A stretch of DNA of 64,000 nt from Zoroaster sp. YZ-2022 (GCA_029582265.1 CM055821.1:40185004-40249003), one strand, 5' to 3'; counted from the stretch's first letter, positions 32,803 through 45,420 are shown. Translations and numbers: made by a program. Notes: generated by a model not told the origin, from the sequence alone.

Positions 32803-35053
32803 TTATTTAGCGAATGCAAAGTCCCTAAGCCAAGCAGTTGCCTCCTGGTCTGCTGTATGGAGGGTGACTAATCCTCCTTTCAGTCTTTGGAGAGGGCAAA
32901 CTTCTATGATGTGTTCCATAGTTTGCTCCTCTCCACAAGCACACAGTGGAGTGGGGCTACTGCCCCATTTGTGAAGGCTGGCCAAGCAGGGGCCATGTCC
33001 AGTCCTGAAGCGATTGAGCGTAGACCATTGTCTCCTTGGGAGGTTGGTGCCAGGGACCTGTTGATTGGGGTCTGACACCAGATGTTTGTTTGGGACCTCC
33101 TTGGACTCCCATTCTGTTTTCCAAGCCAGTTGGATGGTGAAGTCAGCTGGTGGGATGTTCTTCCAAATTGGTCGTCTAGATGGAAGTCGAACAATGGGTG
33201 GGTTATAGATGTCTGCATGGATTGGTAGATGGGGAGAGTTTTTGACCTTTTGGAGCATCCTTTGAGTGGCTGCTGCTCGCCGGATATGTGGAGGGGGAAT
33301 GTTTGATAGGACAGGGAGCCAGGGAGTGGTGTTGAGCAGATAGTCCAGTTATGGTTCTCATGGTTGTGTTGAGCTGGGTGTCTACATGGTGTGTGTGGGG
33401 TGACCTGGACCAGACAGGGGCGCAATATTCAGCTGCAGAGTATGCGAGAGCCAGTGCTGAGGTGCGCAGTGTGGAGGCTGCTGCCCCCCATTTTGCACCA
33501 GCGAGCTTGCAGAGCAGGTTGTTCCTTGACTTAACCTTAGCTGCCGTCCCTTTTAGGTGTTCCTTGAAGGATAGGGTCCTATCAAGGGTCACTCCCAGGT
33601 AGGTTGGATTGGAGGCATGCTTCAGCTTGAGTCCGCCCAGATAGATGTTTAGTTCTCTGGCAGCTTTTGCGTTGTGGAGGTGGAATACACTGGAAACAGT
33701 TTTTGCTGGACTTGGTTTTAGGCGCCAGGTTCTGCAGAACTGGTCCAGTTTGGCAAGGTCATCAGTGAGCACCCGTTCCAGTTCATCAAAGTCTGGTGCT
33801 TGAAATGCCAGACCGATGTCATCTGCATAGATGAATTTGCGAGATTTGGTGGAGGGTAGGTCATTTGTGTAGAGATTGAACAGAGTTGGAGCTAGAACTG
33901 AGCCTTGTGGGAGTCCGTTTGTCTGTCTTCTCCATGCGCTCGTGTTCTGACCAAGGTGAACTCTGAACCTCCGGTTTGTCAGCAGAGTTTGTATTATTGC
34001 CGTTGCCCAGGCAGGGAGCGCCTTTGTGAGTTTAAGTAGGAGGCCTTTGTGCCAGACTGTATCATAGGCGGCTGTGAGGTCGAGGAACACAGTCCCTGTC
34101 TTCAGTTTGCTCTCGAATCCATTTTCGATGAAAGTGGTTAAGGCCAGTACTTGTTCTCCTGTGCTGCGGTCCTTGCGGAAACCTGCCTGATCCACACAAA
34201 GAATTTCCTCTACTCCTGGAGAGATACGTTGTAGTATTAGGCGTTCCAGGATTTTGTAGGGAACGCTGAGTAGGGAGATTGGGCGGTAGCTGGCAGGTAG
34301 TTTGTGGTCTTTGCCAGGTTTTAGGATGGCAATAACTTTTGCTGTCCGCCATTTCTTTGGGATCAAGTTCGTATTTATGATCTTGGTATAGAATTGTGTC
34401 AGCCAGGTTAGGGCTCGGGGGCCAAGGTGTTTCATAAACTCTGGAGAGATGTTGTCATACCCTGCTGCCTTTCCACATTTCAGGCCCTGCAGGACTTTCT
34501 CCAGTTCAGCAACCTCAAAAGGTTCAGGGTTTCTATGGTCTTTGAGCGCTTGTTGGTGTTTCTTTAGCTCAGTTGTAACTGCTCTTCTGGTGGGTTTGTC
34601 TTGGGTTGCTTTTGCAATAGTCAATAGGTGGGATGCAACTTGGTTGGGTGTGACAGGTGCTCGGTTTTGGCTGGGGGGCTTTTGTGCAGCTCCTAGACGG
34701 CGGATGAGGCTCCAACATTTCCTGCTAGAGTGTGTGAAGTTCAGGTCAGCTACTGTCGCCTCCCATTTCTTTCGCCGAGCTGTATTTAGCGATTCAATGA
34801 GATGGTCTGCTATCTCAGGGTCCCCTGATGTTTTGTAGGCTTGTAGAAGTGCAGCACTTTCTCCGTCCAGGCATGGGACGTAGAGGGGTCGGTAGCCTCG
34901 TGGGATTGCTGAGTGGGCAGCTTTGTAGATGGCGCTGCAGAAGCGGTTGTATGCCTCATCTACAGTGATGGTGTGGAGTGGGATGGTAACAACACTCCGC
35001 TCCAGGATTTCACTGTATTTCTTCCAGTTGGCTTTGCGGAAGTTCCAGCGCAT
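32803..35053 (-). pseudogene. 5'-truncated LINE (APE-type), copy B, nearly intact RT
   Basis: Minus-strand counterpart of 12684-14934. One frame of 616 codons (35053-33203) runs from MRWNFRKANWKK through the complete RT: KPGKDHKLPASYRPIS, QAGFRKDRSTGEQ, FLDLTAAYDTVWH, GLPQGSVLAPTLFNLYTND, FIYADDIGLAF and NPTYLGVTLDRTLSF. A frameshift near 33350 moves the end to 33258-32803, with CACGEEQTMEHIIEVCP. It lacks the endonuclease, so it is dead on arrival like most LINE copies. Copy A has several extra indels and stops. The difference may be real decay or poorer consensus quality in contig A. Confidence 0.9.
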
Positions 35054-35655
35054 CTTCCTTGGGCTGTTTATGACTTAGCTCAGTGATGCATGTCCTTGTG
35101 AGCATACTGTACTTTGTAGCTATAAAGCTTGTATGCTGTACCCCATCCGTGTTACCATTTGTAGACTTCAGTGCGATAAATAAATCTCACAAGGACTCTA
35201 GCATTTGGATACACATCTCCCGTTATTGTTTATTTCTTCAGTCACTCAGCGCCACAAAAAAAAAACAGCCAAGGCTATAAAAAGTGCTTTTCCTTCCTCG
35301 CCAATTACCCTTGCATCATTAGGCAAACGCCACTCAAACGGGTGAAATGGTAAAATTAATCTTCCCGCTGTTTACAAAAATGGCTACTTGTGAACCACGA
35401 GTCGAACAAGCAAAAAACAGGTCAGCAACCTTTCTCATCCTCCCTGACCTTTTCCGTCAGAGTCCTTGTACGTAACCTTCCGCACCAAGCAAGAACTACT
35501 TAACAGTTTAAACGTTTAACTTACAATACATCAGAATTAAACGAATTGTTTACCCATAACATTTTGTAAGAGTAAAATGAGCCTTTTGTGGCCTTGGAAA
35601 TCTAACAAACTTTAAATGATCTGAGTAATATTGTGACCCCGGACTATCTTGTACA
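35054..35655 (-). mobile_element. Possible 5' LTR (interrupted) of the host Gypsy, copy B
   Basis: Inverted counterpart of 12081-12683, differing by a few substitutions and homopolymer lengths. It ends CTTGTACA where the satellite begins. LTR status is inferred only, as for copy A. Confidence 0.4.
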
Positions 35656-38600
35656 TCGATGGGAAATAGAGCTTTGAACTCTGTGTTGTCCAAGTGGGCC
35701 TGGCTATTGTGTATTGTGTACTGAAATATTTACCACTTGAGTGAGGTAGTCTCGTTGGTGGGAAATAGAGCTTTGAACTCTGTGTTGTCCAAGAGGGCCT
35801 GGCTATTGTGTATTGTGTACTGAAATATTTACCACTTGAGTGAGGTAGTCTCGTTGGTGGGAAATAGAGCTTTGAACTCTGTGTTGTCCAAGAGGGCCTG
35901 GCTATTGTGTATTGTGTACTGAAATATTTACCACTTGAGTGAGGTAGTCTCGTTCGTGGGTGTTGTCCAAGAGGGCCTGGCTATTGTGTATTGTGTACTG
36001 AAATATTTACTACTTGAGTGAGGTAGTCTCGTTGGTGGGAAAAATAGAGCTTTGAACTCTGTGTTGATTGTCCAAGTGGGCCTGGCTATTGTGTATTGTG
36101 TACTGAAATATTTACCACTTTAGTGAGGTAGTCACATTAATGGGAAATAGAGCTTTGAACACTGTGTTGTCCAAGAGGGCCTGGCTATTGTGTATTGTGT
36201 ATTGAAATATTTACCACTTTAGTAAGGTAGTCTCATTGATGGGAAATAGAGCTTTGAACTCTGTGTTGTCCAAGCGGGCCTGGCTACTGTGTATTGTGTA
36301 CTGAAATATTTACCACTTCAGCGAGGTAGTCTCATTGGTGGGAAATAGAGTATTGAACTCTGTGTTGTCCAAGAGGGCCTGGCTATTGTGTATTGTGCAT
36401 TGTGTATTGAAATATTTACCACTTTAGTAAGGTAGTCTCATTGATGGGAAATAGAGCTTTGAACTCTGTGTTGTCCAAGAGGGCCTGGCTATTGTGAATT
36501 GTGTACTGAAATATTTACAACTTCAGTGAGGTAGTCTCATTGGTGGGAAATAGAGCTTTGAACTCTGTGTTGTCCAAGAGGGCAATATTGTGTATTGTGT
36601 ATTGTGTATTGAAATATTTACCACTTTAGTCTCATTGATGGGAAATAGAGCTTTGAACTCTGTGTTGTCCAAGTGGGCCTGGCTATTGTGTATTGTGTAT
36701 TTAAATATTTACCACTTCAGTGAAGTAGTCTCATTGGTGGGAAATAGAGCTTTGAACTCTGTGTTGTCCAAGAGTGCCTGGCTATTGTGTATTGTGTATT
36801 GAAATATTTACAACTTCAGTGAGGTAGTCTCATTGGTGGGAAATAGAGCTTTGAACTCTGTGTTGTCCAAGAGGGCCTGGCTATTGTGTATTGTGTATTG
36901 TGTATTGAAATATTTACCACTTTAGTAAGGTAGTCTCATTGATGGGAAATAGAGCTTTGAACTCTGTGTTGTCCAAGAGGGCCTGGCTATTGTGAATTGT
37001 GTACTGAAATATTTACAACTTCAGTGAGGTAGTCTCATTGGTGGGAAATAGAGCTTTGAACTCTGTGTTGTCCAAGAGGGCCTGGCTATTGTGTATTGTG
37101 TATTGCGTATTGAAATATTTACCACTTTAGTAAGGTAGTCTCATTGATGGGAAATAGAGCTTTGAACTCTGTGTTGTCCAAGAGGGCCTGGCTACTGTGT
37201 ATTGTGTACTGAAATATTTACCACTTCAGTGAGGTAGTCTCATTGGTGGGAAATAGAGCTTTGAACACTGTGTTGTCCAAGAGGGCCTGGCTATTGTGTA
37301 TTGTGTATTGAAATATTTACCACTTTAGTAAGGTAGTCTCATTGATGGGAAATAGAGCTTTGAACTCTGTGTTGTCCAAGCGGGCCTGGCTACTGTGTAT
37401 TGTGTACTGAAATATTTACCACTTCAGCGAGGTAGTCTCATTGGTGGGAAATAGAGTATTGAACTCTTGTTGTCCAAGAGGGCCTGGCTATTGTGTATTG
37501 TGTATTGTGTATTGAAATATTTACCACTTTAGTAAGGTAGTCTCATTGATGGGAAATAGAGCTTTGAACTCTGTGTTGTCCAAGAGGGCCTGGCTATTGT
37601 GAATTGTGTACTGAAATATTTACAACTTCAGTGAGGTAGTCTCATTGGTGGGAAATAGAGCTTTGAACTCTGTGTTGTCCAAGAGGGCAATATTGTGTAT
37701 TGTGTATTGTGTATTGAAATATTTACCACTTTAGTCTCATTGATGGGAAATAGAGCTTTGAACTCTGTGTTGTCCAAGAGGGCCTGGCTACTGTGTATTG
37801 TGTACTGAAATATTTACCACTTCAGTGAGGTAGTCTCATTGGTGGGAAATAGAGCTTTGAACTCTGTGTTGTCCAAGAGGGCCTGGCTATTGTGTATTGT
37901 GTATTTAAATATTTACCACTTCAGTGAAGTAGTCTCATTGGTGGGAAATAGAGCTTTGAACTCTGTGTTGTCCAAGAGTGCCTGGCTATTGTGTATTGTG
38001 TATTGAAATATTTACCACTTGAGTGAGGTAGTCTCATTGGTGGGAAATAGAGCTTTGAACTCTGTGTTGTCCAAGAGGGCCTGGCTATTGTGAATTGTGT
38101 ACTGAAATATTTACAACTTCAGTGAGGTAGTCTCATTGGTGGGAAATAGAGCTTTGAACTCTGTGTTGTCCAAGAGGGCCTGGCTATTGTGTATTGTGTA
38201 TTGTGTATTGAAATATTTACCACTTTAGTAAGGTAGTCTCATTGATGGGAAATAGAGCTTTGAACTCTGTGTTGTCCAAGAGGGCCTGGCTATTGTGAAT
38301 TGTGTACTGAAATATTTACAACTTCAGTGAGGTAGTCTCATTGGTGGGAAATAGAGCTTTGAACTCTGTGTTGTCCAAGAGGGCCTGGCTATTGTGTATT
38401 GTGTATTGTGTATTGAAATATTTACCACTTTAGTAAGGTAGTCTCATTGATGGGAAATAGAGCTTTGAACTCTGTGTTGTCCAAGATGGCCTGGCTACTG
38501 TGTATTGTGTACTGAAATATTTACCACTTCAGTGAGGTAGTCTCATTGGTGGGAAATAGAGCTTTGAACTCTGTGTTGTCCAAGAGGGCCTGACTATTGT

Positions 38601-41464
38601 GTATTGTGTATTTAAATATTTACCACTTCAGTGAAGTAGTCTCATTGGTGGGAAATAGAGCTTTGAATTCTGTGTTGTCCAAGAGTGCCTGGCTATTGTG
38701 TATTGTGTATTGAAATATTTACCACTTGAGTGAGGTAGTCTCATTGGTGGGAAATAGAGCCTTGAACTCTATGTTGTCCAAGAGGGCCTGGCTATTGTGT
38801 ATTGTGTATTGAATTATTTCCTTTGTGAGTGAGTTAGTCTCATTGGTGGGAAATAGAGCTTTGAACTCTGTGTTGTCCAAGAGGGCCTGTCCGGCTATTG
38901 TGTTCTGTGTACTGAAATATTTACCACTTGAGTGAGGTAGTCTCGTTGGTGGGAAATAGAGCTTTGAACTCTGTGTTGTCCAAGAGGGCCTGGCCGGCTA
39001 TTGTGTTCTGTGTACTGAAATATTTACCACTTGAGTGAGGTAGTCTCGTTGGTGGGAAATAGAGCTTTGAACTCTGTATTGTCCAAGAGGGCCGGGCCGC
39101 TATTGTGTTCTGTGTACTGAAATATTTACCACTTGAGTGAGGTAGTCTCGTTGGTGGGAAATAGAGCTTTGAACTCTGTGTTGTCCAAGAGGGCCTGGCC
39201 GGCTATTGTGTTCTGTGTACTGAAATATTTACCACTTGAGTGAGGTAGTCTCGTTCGTGGGAAAAATAGAGCTTTGAACTCTGTGTTGATTGTCCAAGAG
39301 GGCCTGGCTATTGTGTATTGTGTACTGAACTATTTACCACTTGAGTGAGGTAGTCTCGTTGGTGGGAAATAGAGCTTTGAACTCTGTGTTGTCCAAGAGG
39401 GCCTGGCCGGCTATTGTGTTCTGTGTACTGAAATATTTACCACTTGAGTGAGATAGTCTCGTTGGTGGGAAATAGAGGTTTGAACTCTGTGTTGTCCAAG
39501 AGGGCCTGGCCGGCTATTGTGTTCTGTGTACTGAAATATTTACCACTTGAGTGAGGTAGTCTCGTTGGTGTTGATTGTCCAAGAGGGCCTGGCTATTCTG
39601 TATTGTGTACTGAAATATTTACAACTTCAGTGAGGTAGTCTCGTTGGTGGGAAATAGAGCTTTGAACTCTGTGTTGATTGTCCAAGAGGGCCTGGCTATT
39701 GTGTATTGTGTACTGAAATATTTACCACTTGAGTGAGGTAGTCTCGTTGGTGGGAAATAGAGCTTTGAACTCTGTGTTGTCCAAGAGGGCCTGGCTATTG
39801 TGTATTGTGTATTGAAATATTTACCACTTTAGTGAGGTAGTCTCATTGGTGGGAAATAGAGCTTTCAACTCTGTGTTGATTGTCCAAGAGGGCCTGGATA
39901 TTGTGTACTGTGTATTGAAATATTTACCACTTTAGTAAGGTAGTCTCATTGATGGGAAATAGAGCTTTCAACTTTGTGTTGTCCAAGACGGCCTGGCTAT
40001 TGTGTATTGTATATTGAAATATTTACCACTTTAGTAAGGTAGTCTCATTGATGTGAAATAGAGCTTTGAACACTGTGTTGTCCAAGAGGGCGTATTGTGT
40101 ATTGATATATTTACTACTTTAGTAAGGTAGTCTCATTGGTGGGAAATAGAGCTTTGAACTCTGTGTTGTCCAAGAGGGCCTGGCTATTGTGTATTGTGTA
40201 TTGAAATATTTACCACTTTAGTAAGGTAGTCTCATTGATGGGAAATAGAGCTTTGAACTCTGTGTTGTCCAAGTGGACCTGGCCGGCTATTGTGTTCTGT
40301 GTACTGAAATATTTACCACTTGCGTGAGATAGTCTTGTTGGTGGGAAATAGAGCTTTGAACTCTGTGTTGTCCAAGAGGACCTGGCCGGCTATTGTGTTC
40401 TGTGTACTGAAATATTCACCACTTGAGTGAGGTAGTCTCGTTGGTGGGTGTTGTCCAAGAGGGCCTGGCTATTGTGTATTGTGTACTGAAATATTTACCA
40501 CTTGAGTGAGGTAGTCTCGTTGGTGGGAAAAATAGAGCTTTGAACTCTGTGTTGATTGTCCAAGAGGGCCTGGCTATTGTGTATTGTGTACTGAAATATT
40601 TACCACTTGAGTGAGGTAGTCTCGTTGGTGGAAAACAGAGCTTTGAACTCTGTGTTGTCCAAGAGGGCCTGGCCGGCTATTGTGTTCTGTGTACTGAAAT
40701 GTTTACCACTTGAGTGAGGTAGTCTCGTTGGTGGGAAATAGAGCTTTGAACTCTGTGTTGTCCAAGAGGGCCTGGCCGGCTATTGTGTTCTGTGTACTGA
40801 AATATTCACCACTTGAGTGAGGTAGTCTCATTGGTGGGAAATAGAGCTTTGAACTCTGTGTTGATTGTCCAAGAGGGCCTGGCTATTGTGTATTGTGTAG
40901 TGAAATATTTACCACTTGAGTGAGGTAGTCTCGTTGGTGGGAAATAGAGCTTTGAACTCTGTGTTTTCCAAGAGGGCCTGGCCGGCTATTGTGCTGTGTA
41001 CTGAAATGTTTACCACTTGAGTGAGGTAGTCTCGTTGGTGGGAAATAGAGCTTTGAACTCTGTGTTGTCCAAGAGGGCCGGGCCGGCTATTGTGTTCTGT
41101 GTACTGAAATATTTACCACTTGAGTGAGGTAGTCTCGTTGGTGGGTGTTGTCCAAGAGGGCCTGGCTATTGTGTATTGTGTACTGAAATATTTACCACTT
41201 GAGTGAGGTAGTCTCGTTGGTGGAAAATATAGCTTTGAACTCTGTGTTGATTGTCCAAGAGGGCCTGGCTATTGTGTATAGTGTACTGAAATATTTACCA
41301 CTTGAGTGAGGTAGTCTCGTTGGTGGTAAATAGAGCTTTGAACTCTGTGTTGTCCAAGAGGACCTGACTATTGTGTGAAATAGTTACCACTTTAGTAAGG
41401 TAGTCTCATTGATGGGAAATAGAGCTTTGAACTCTGTTGTCGAAGAGGGCCTGGCTATTGTGTA
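35656..41464 (-). repeat. ~100-bp satellite array, copy B
   Basis: About 5.8 kb of the same satellite as 2561-12080, on the opposite strand, so the array is in the same position relative to the host Gypsy. The proximal part matches the variants of copy A. The distal part (about 38880-41100) is rich in a variant not seen in copy A, with GGCCTGGCCGGCTATTGTGT and TTCTGTGTACTGAAATATTT. The array ends at 41464 against sequence unrelated to the BEL/Pao that bounds copy A. There is no MITE in this copy. Confidence 0.95.
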
Positions 41465-42604
41465 GGTGTCCTCTTATTTTATTCTAGGATGCTATTATAA
41501 GCTTCCATGTGGAGGAGTCAATAGCCTTGTGCGGATGTTTTCAGTGCTGTATATTGTGTTGCACAATTTTATACAGATTTCCTGTACAAGTCAGCTTTTC
41601 GAAGGAGTGGATGGTGTCCCTTCAGATAAGAAACACCTGAAACAAAATGAAAGTAAAAATTGAGCCTTGAGATTCATTCAATTGGTCGGAAATTGGTGTA
41701 TTAATTCTGTCTCCTTGATGTGGACTATCTTCCTGTAATTGGCATTATTTGGTTGAATTAATTTTTTTTAAATTGAATAGCACACCACAAACAATCTTTG
41801 AAATGAGTGAGGGACTGCCTCCCCGTAGTTAAACCATGTAATTACAAATTTCAATGAACTTGAGAAAGAAAATGTAATTGTACCTCTTCATAGTCTACAT
41901 GGATATTTTTGTATTTGTGACTGAAGCGCCCACGTTTAGACACATAATGTTGGGGCTTGTGGACCAGTGGCTATTTATCGTTATTGTTGCTGCCTGAACA
42001 TTGCTGACTGTACTGACAAACCCTTAAGTTGAATGAGAGCTTCTGCCAGCAGATCTACTTTGCCACCAACAGCCTCATCGTCACTGTGATCACTCTCCTG
42101 TAAGTATAATTATATACATCAAACTCATTATTAAAGTGGGATTCCACCTATGAGAAAATCTTTTAAAGCAGTAAAACAAACCATTTTGTGCCTTTACGTG
42201 AACCATGTGAAGTCAAAGGTCATTAAATATGCAAGGAGAGGGTTGGGGTCAGTACCTCTTGGCAGTTTTAAATTAAATCAGGATGGTACAATGATGAAAT
42301 CTATAAATAGATTTTATTGTCGCATTATTACAAAACTGTAAATAAAAGCAACTCTTTGGTCAACCACTCATTTTAAGTCAATGAAGAAAGCTTGACATTA
42401 ATTGTATACCCTCATCTTCACTGTCATCCCTCGACATAGTCTTGAGATGGCAGGGGGAATAGTCAAATTGAGTGGCTGCTATTTTCTACAAACCAGACGT
42501 CTTCTTCAATGCCCTAATCAATGTCGGTATTGACTTCCTGGTCAGTTTGAGGTAGGGAAACCCTGATTGCTAGGTGGGGAAGTTTGAGGTAGGGAAACCC
42601 TGAT
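41465..42604. other. Intergenic or intronic stretch, nothing recognised
   Basis: Ordinary-complexity AT-rich sequence. Short open frames exist (for example 41466-41663, 42150-42341) but none resembles a known family, and none has convincing splice context. From about 42543 it contains a repeated phrase, GTTTGAGGTAGGGAAACCCTGAT, two to three times, the target of the MITE that follows. Confidence 0.4.
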
Positions 42605-42776
42605 CAGTTATGTAACTATGGGGGCACGGGGGTTCCGCCCTCTGGGTGTCCCCCATTCAGAATTTTGAAGGAAAAAGTCCCTATTTGAGACTGCAGGATT
42701 CAAGTATTGACATGCCCCCAGAAAAGGTGGTGCAATCCCTAGTGCCCCCGAAAATTGGACCCTAGTCACGCCACTA
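42605..42776 (+). mobile_element. hAT-like MITE, ~172 bp
   Basis: Starts CAGTTATGTAACTATGGGGG and ends GACCCTAGTCACGCCACTA, imperfect inverted ends of the CAGTGGCGTAACTA type common to hAT MITEs. It is flanked by ACCCTGAT (42597-42604) and CTCCTGAT (42777-42784), an 8-bp duplication matching at six positions. The interior holds runs such as GGGGGCACGGGGGTTCCGCC. There is no coding capacity. It is old, judging from the decayed ends. Confidence 0.6.
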
Positions 42777-42784
42777 CTCCTGAT

Positions 42785-43130
42785 TGCTAGTGGGGAAGTT
42801 TGAGGTAGGAAACTCCTGGTAAGCTAGTGCGGAAGTATTCAACACCTATGAGCTCGCCTAATAAAATGAGAAAATACCAACCAATTCAACTAAATCAACT
42901 TCACACTTATGATCAATATTTTTATTTCAAAATATTTCTTTTTCTAATAGGAGTGATTCCATGGTTATTTCAATTGCTTTTCAGTTAAACTGAGCAGCCC
43001 CTAAAATATTTAAGCCCAATACTTGCACCCCTACTTAAAGATTTTGACCACGTGGTTACACTCAATGAGCAGATCAATCTGACCCCTGATGTCAAGGGAA
43101 GGAAGATTAAAAATAATTGAAGCCAACTGA
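42785..43130. other. Unassigned sequence
   Basis: Rest of the repeated GTTTGAGGTAGG phrase, then AT-rich sequence leading to the tandem repeat. No gene or element recognised. Confidence 0.35.
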
Positions 43131-44814
43131 AGTATATAGTTTCAAGTATATGAACTTCCAAATGTTGCACCCCAAAACACCACCAAAAGTGCTTAGAATA
43201 TAGTAAACAGAAGGTAATCCAGACCCCACCCGGAGCTTCCAGGGCACTTAAGTGGGCCCTGAACTCCCTTCCTTAATGGTTTTGCACAACATGATTGCAT
43301 TAAGAAATTCCCATCAAATCACTCAAAATGTTACTTCAACACATTATATAACTTTCAAATATTTCACCCAAAAACACCATCAAAAGTTGTAAGAAGTTAG
43401 TAAACAGAATGCACCACAGGGCATCCAGATCCCAATTCCCTTAGAGCTTCCAGGGCCCTTAAGGGCCCTGAACTCTCCTTCCTTAATGGTTTTGCACAAC
43501 ATTATTGCATGAGGTAATTCTGATCAAATCTGTCAAAATGTTACTTCAACACATACGACCACTCAACACAAAATCCTCAATCTGCTCCTGGTTGACGTCC
43601 AAGAGGGGGTCCTGTTGACCCTGACCTCTCTGAACCCCCTGGCCATGCCTCTGAGAAGTCACCAGGAAACTTCAAGACCCTAGTTATGTTTGAAAAAAAA
43701 AAGTATATAGTTTCAAGTATATGAACTTCCAAATGTTGCACCCCAAAACACCACCAAAAAGTGCTTAGAATATAGTAAACAGAAGGTAATCCAGACCCCA
43801 CCGAGCTTCCAGGGCCCTTAAGTGGGCCATGAACTACCTGCCTTAATGGCTTTTCACAACATGATTGCATTAGTAATTCTATCAAATAAGTCAAAATGTT
43901 ACTTCAACACATCATGTGTACTTTCAAATAATTCACCCAAAACACCATCAAAAGTGGTAAGAAGACATAAACAGAATACACCACAGGCATCCCGACCTCA
44001 CCCAGACCTTCCAGGGCTCTTAAGTGGGCCCTGAACCTTCCTTAATGGTTTTTGCACAACATTATTGCATGAGGTAATTCTGATCAAATCTGTCAAAATG
44101 TTACTTCAACACATACGACCACTAACACAAAATCCTCAATCTGCTCCTGGTTGACGTTCAAGAGGGGGTCCCATGACCCTGACCTCTCTCTGAACCCCTG
44201 GCTATGCCTCTGAGAAGTTACCAGAAACTTCAAGACCCCTAGTTATGTTTGAAAAAAAAAGTATATAGTTTCAAGTATATGAACTTCCAAATGTTGCACC
44301 CCAAAACACCACCAAAAAGTGCTTAGAATATAGTAAACAGAAGGTAATCCAGACCTCACTGAGCTTCCAGGGCCCTTAAGGTGGCTATGAACTACCTGCC
44401 TTAATGGTTTTTCACAACATGATTGCATTATAATTCCTATCAAATAAGTCAAAATGTTACTTCAACACATCATGTGTACTTTCAAATAATTCACCCTAAA
44501 ACACCATCAAAAGTGGTAAGAAGACATAAACAGAATGCACCACAGGGCATCCCTGACCCCACAGACCTTCCAGGGCCCTTAAGTGGGCCCTGAACCCCTT
44601 CCTTAATGGTTTTGCACAATATTGCATGAGGTAATTCTGATCAAATCTGTCAAAATGTTACTTCAACACATGACCACTAACACAAAATCCTCAATCTGCT
44701 CCTGGTTGACGTCCAAGAGGGGGGTCCTGTTGACCCTGACCTCTCTCTGAACCCCTGGCTACCTCTGAGAAGTCACCAGGAAACTTCAAGACCCTAGTTG
44801 TTTGAAAAAAAAAG
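43131..44814. repeat. Three-unit tandem repeat, ~560 bp per unit
   Basis: Unit starts at 43131, 43702 and 44260, each opening GTATATAGTTTCAAGTATAT and closing with a poly-A stretch after CTTCAAGACCCTAGTT. Inside each unit, two diverged half-units of about 215 bp share CTTCCAGGGCCCTTAAG, CTTCCTTAATGGTTTT and GCACAACAT.ATTGCAT. So it grew in two steps: a half-unit doubled, then the whole tripled. Minus-strand open frames (43577-43894, 44243-44452) cover it but look like by-products, as they are interrupted differently in each unit. Confidence 0.85.
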
Positions 44815-44939
44815 TTTCTTTCTTAAAGAAGATTCATTTTCTGAGTTACAACAAGGTCAAAATGTCTCCAAATGGGGCACCAAGGTTCCCTGAAGATTTG
44901 GGACGTCAAAATATGTGAAAAAATATGGAACGCTTCACG

Positions 44940-45420
44940 ATTTTGCGTGTCATCCTTGCGCTCACTTTCCCCCAATCTTCGAGTAAGAATTGGAACAAGA
45001 ATTGGAACGTCTGAACCAATCAGAAGCCGCAATTCCAGAATTGGAACACTTTTGGAACAGCGCGTAAAATGACGTCACACGTGCTCCAATGGGCACGCCA
45101 TATTTTATTCTGCATATGCATATGCGCATTGTGTACGTCACCAACGAGTGGACAACAACTCAGCTAACTTTTGAACGTTATTTGCGTTCAGTTTTTCCCG
45201 ATTTTCGAGTGTATTCCTACTATTGTTTTGCGCTCACTTTCCCCTGATTGTCGAGTACTTTCCTACTGGTTACTGTGCATTTGTTCAGGTCCTTTTGGTG
45301 AGTATACAGTCGTTTTTCAGTTCTTAATTCTCAATGGTTTCTTAATGTATTACATAAGTCGCCGCGTCCCCCTCGCCGGCGTCCCCCTCGCCGGCGCGTC
45401 CCCTGCTGTCGCCTCGTGAA
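44940..45420 (+). promoter_or_regulatory. Candidate promoter / regulatory cluster
   Basis: A CpG-richer island in AT-rich DNA with a cluster of classic sites: CCAAT at 45016-45020 (AACCAATCAG) and 45086-45090, a palindromic CRE TGACGTCA at 45070-45077, an overlapping E-box CACGTG at 45078-45083 and a TATTTTATT at 45101-45109. A ~28-bp phrase GCGCTCACTTTCCCC...TCGAGTA occurs at 44958-44985, 45184-45210 (diverged) and 45230-45257. A GTCCCCCTCGCCGGC phrase is repeated at 45363-45395. Repeated GAATTGGAAC occurs at 44997-45055. No transcript start or reading frame can be tied to it; orientation is a guess from the CCAAT-CRE-TATA order. Confidence 0.35.

Noticed and set aside
36590..36802. Small frame in satellite copy B
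   Set aside because: Two tandem copies of a satellite-derived peptide; it disappears in neighbouring units.
41466..42341. Possible exons after the satellite
   Set aside because: Short frames without homology, splice context or codon bias that I could support.
43577..44452. Minus-strand frames in the 560-bp repeat as a gene family
   Set aside because: Each unit has different interruptions, which argues against selection on a protein.
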